Source of the DNA: Streptomyces catenulae
GTDB lineage: Bacteria; Actinomycetota; Actinomycetes; Streptomycetales; Streptomycetaceae
DNA length: 64,000 nt
Reading direction: 5' to 3'
Assembly (NCBI RefSeq): GCF_000718015.1
Contig: NZ_JODY01000014.1
Coordinates: 1 to 64,000, forward strand
Below are positions 62,664 to 64,000 of the stretch, piece after piece (position 1 is the stretch's first letter; each line of letters opens with the position of its first letter). The position numbers were made by a program, and so were the translations under genes. A model generated the notes under the pieces. The model worked only from the letters and a program-made list of their open reading frames with translations, was not told the origin of the DNA and ran no database searches.

Positions 62664-63284
62664 TCAGGCGCCGGGGCTGCTCGGCCCCTGCCAGTCCGTG
62701 TGCCGGATGCGGGAGAGTTCGCGGATCTCGCCGAGCGTGCCCCATTCGTCCTTGCCGAGGCGGCTCAGCGGACGTAGCCGCCCGATCTCGGCGTGCCCGT
62801 CGACCAGGACCTCCTCGGAGACCGCGGCGTGCACCACGCGCCCGAAGACCACGGTGGAGTCACCGATCCGCACCGTGCTGTGCAGCACACATTCCAGCGC
62901 CACCGGCGACCCGGCCACCCGCGGCGGCGCCACCCGCAGACTCGCCTCCGCGGCGACCCCCGCGGCCTCGAACTCGCTGACACCGTGCGGGAAATCCGTC
63001 CCGGTGTCATTGACCTGCGCGGCAAGCCCCTCGGGAGCGAGATTGACCACGAACTCACCGGTCGCCTCGACATTACGCAACGAGTCCTTCCGCCCCACGG
63101 ACGTGAACTGCACAACGGGCGGGGCGACGGCGGCGATGGTGAAGAACGAGTGCGGGGCCAGATTGGGCGTGCCCTCGGCGGTGACCGTGGACACCCAGGC
63201 GATGGGCCGGGGCACCACGGTGGCGGTCAGCAGCCGGTAGAAGTCGGTACGGGGCATCTCGGCGGGGTCGAAGTCAACGCGCAT
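62664..63284 (-). CDS. Flavin-reductase-like FMN-binding protein
   Basis: A 206-residue split-barrel flavoprotein of the flavin reductase-like group. FYRLLTATVVPRPIAWVSTV and PNLAPHSFFTIAAVAPP are the FMN-binding strands; RKDSLRNVEATGEFVVNL follows the usual pattern. It belongs to the DIM6/NTAB-like proteins that reduce flavins or act on small substrates. The ATG at 63282-63284 was chosen because upstream frames are non-homologous. Confidence 0.9.
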   Translation of the reverse strand: MRVDFDPAEMPRTDFYRLLTATVVPRPIAWVSTVTAEGTPNLAPHSFFTIAAVAPPVVQFTSVGRKDSLRNVEATGEFVVNLAPEGLAAQVNDTGTDFPHGVSEFEAAGVAAEASLRVAPPRVAGSPVALECVLHSTVRIGDSTVVFGRVVHAAVSEEVLVDGHAEIGRLRPLSRLGKDEWGTLGEIRELSRIRHTDWQGPSSPGA

Positions 63285-63511
63285 GATGATCAGTATCCAC
63301 CGCGCCCCGAGCGGCTCGCCCACGCGCCGGTCCTCCTGCGCGACGGTCGGTGGTGGTGGGTCAGCGGTCCCGGAGCGATTCCCGCCACCGACCCCGCGTT
63401 CACCAGCACGCTGAACGGGTTCTCCCAGGCGATGGCAGCGGCCGACCGGGCGGTCACCGCCCTCCATGCCCGCCGGAGCGGGACCGACACCCCCAGTACC
63501 AGGGGACGGCG

Positions 63512-64000
63512 ATGAACCCGCTGATGACCACGGAGCAGGCAGTACTCGGCGCCGTCCTGCTCGACCCGGACCAGCTCTCGCACCTGGACTGGCTCACACC
63601 GGATCACTTCTCCCGCCCCGTCCACCGAGCACTGTTCGCCGCACTGCGCACGCTCCGCGACGACGGCCACCCCGCGCTGGACGAGCAGCCCGTGCCGCTG
63701 TCGTGGGTGACCGATGCGGTCGACGAGGCCGACCGCCACGTTCGGGGGCTGACCTCGTCGTAGGCCCACACCCTCATCCAGTCCTGCCCGCGCCCCGCAC
63801 ACGCTCCGGTGTACGGCCGCATGGTGCTGGAGGGCGCCATCCACCGCACCATCACCGAACACACCGTCCGCCTCCACCAAGCAGCGCGTGCCGACGCGCT
63901 GCGGGGCGACGTCGAGGAAGCCCTGCACCACGCCGACGTTCTCACCGGGGTACTCGGCGATCTCGCACGGCGGTGGGGAACGGAACCGCACCCGGTCGCG
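63512..64000 (+). pseudogene. DnaB-N-like gene interrupted by an in-frame TAG
   Basis: ATG 63512 opens a frame of 83 codons (MNPLMTTEQAVLGAVLLDPDQLSHL and on) that matches the DnaB helicase N-terminal-like domain proteins of Streptomyces. A TAG at 63761-63763 stops it in the middle of a helix. The same frame then continues open to the window end (AHTLIQSCPRPAHAPVYGRM, then LEGAIHRTITEH), clearly the same protein. A single change from a Tyr codon (TAC or TAT) to TAG would explain it. The gene runs beyond the window. Confidence 0.75.

Noticed and set aside
1..64000. tRNA, rRNA, CRISPR arrays, insertion sequences and attachment sites
   Set aside because: I looked through the intergenic stretches and found no tRNA-like cloverleaf, regular spacer array, transposase gene or flanking inverted repeats.

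Overview
The window comes from a high-GC actinomycete, almost certainly Streptomyces or a close relative. Signs are GC-rich third codon positions, many GTG starts, ATGA/GTGA stop-start coupling, two SARP-type regulators (one with two in-frame TTA codons), an AfsA/ArpA gamma-butyrolactone locus and a membrane-bound epsilon-poly-lysine-synthetase-type NRPS. There are no rRNA or tRNA genes, insertion sequences or CRISPR arrays that I can see.

Layout. 1-1150: a cut-off gene and a small PH-like hypothetical protein in a less GC-rich stretch. 1155-6865: a NarL-type two-component pair on the minus strand and two type-B carboxylesterases. 7548-8108: a secreted lytic-transglycosylase-like protein. 9132-34762: the main feature, a biosynthetic gene cluster of about 25 kb. 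34759-36306: a second SARP. 36400-40960: a MarR remnant, a DapA-like aldolase divergent from a LysR regulator, two small proteins and a TPR-type regulator. 41659-47133: a Pls-type poly(amino acid) synthetase followed by an exported M1 metallopeptidase. 47247-64000: mostly ordinary genes (DUF885, GNAT, two DUF4232 lipoproteins, YqcI/YcgG, VOC, TetR plus quinone reductase, PP2C, AlkB-like, DUF2277, flavin-reductase-like) around a gamma-butyrolactone locus (55921-59298). The window ends in a DnaB-N-like gene broken by an in-frame TAG.

The main cluster. Thirteen co-directional genes (13595-34762), mostly overlapping by 4 bases, encode a cystathionine-gamma-synthase-like PLP enzyme, a tandem OsmC-like protein, an amino-acid N-hydroxylating flavoenzyme, an MFS exporter, a methyltransferase, a trimodular NRPS (A-T-C-A-T-C-A-T-TE, 2887 aa), a VOC dioxygenase, a protein matching the heme tyrosine-3-hydroxylase position, an F420/LLM oxidoreductase, a gamma-glutamyltransferase homologue, an ATP-grasp ligase, a fatty-acid-desaturase-like diiron protein and MbtH. 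The VOC, putative tyrosine hydroxylase, LLM and GGT genes in a row are the diagnostic set of the 4-alkyl-L-proline pathway known from lincomycin (LmbB1, LmbB2, LmbY, LmbA), pyrrolobenzodiazepines and hormaomycin. The methyltransferase is a candidate for the LmbW (Apd4) step. No PhzF-type isomerase (LmbX/Apd5) is present. A divergent operon (13355-10845) adds a 2-oxoglutarate amino-acid dioxygenase, a GFA/CENP-V zinc protein and a PatB/MalY-like aminotransferase. A SARP-LysR fusion regulator reads toward it. The shared promoter region holds three TTGAC direct repeats at exactly 11-bp spacing, the architecture of a SARP binding site.

By eye, adenylation domain 1 has three acidic pocket residues (cationic substrate), domain 2 has an unusual small-residue pocket (alkylproline candidate), and domain 3 starts DLTK (Asp/Asn type). 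My inference is a tripeptide of the form basic residue, 4-alkylproline, Asp/Asn-like residue, further oxidised and possibly extended by the ATP-grasp ligase. I do not recognise a described natural product that combines these parts.
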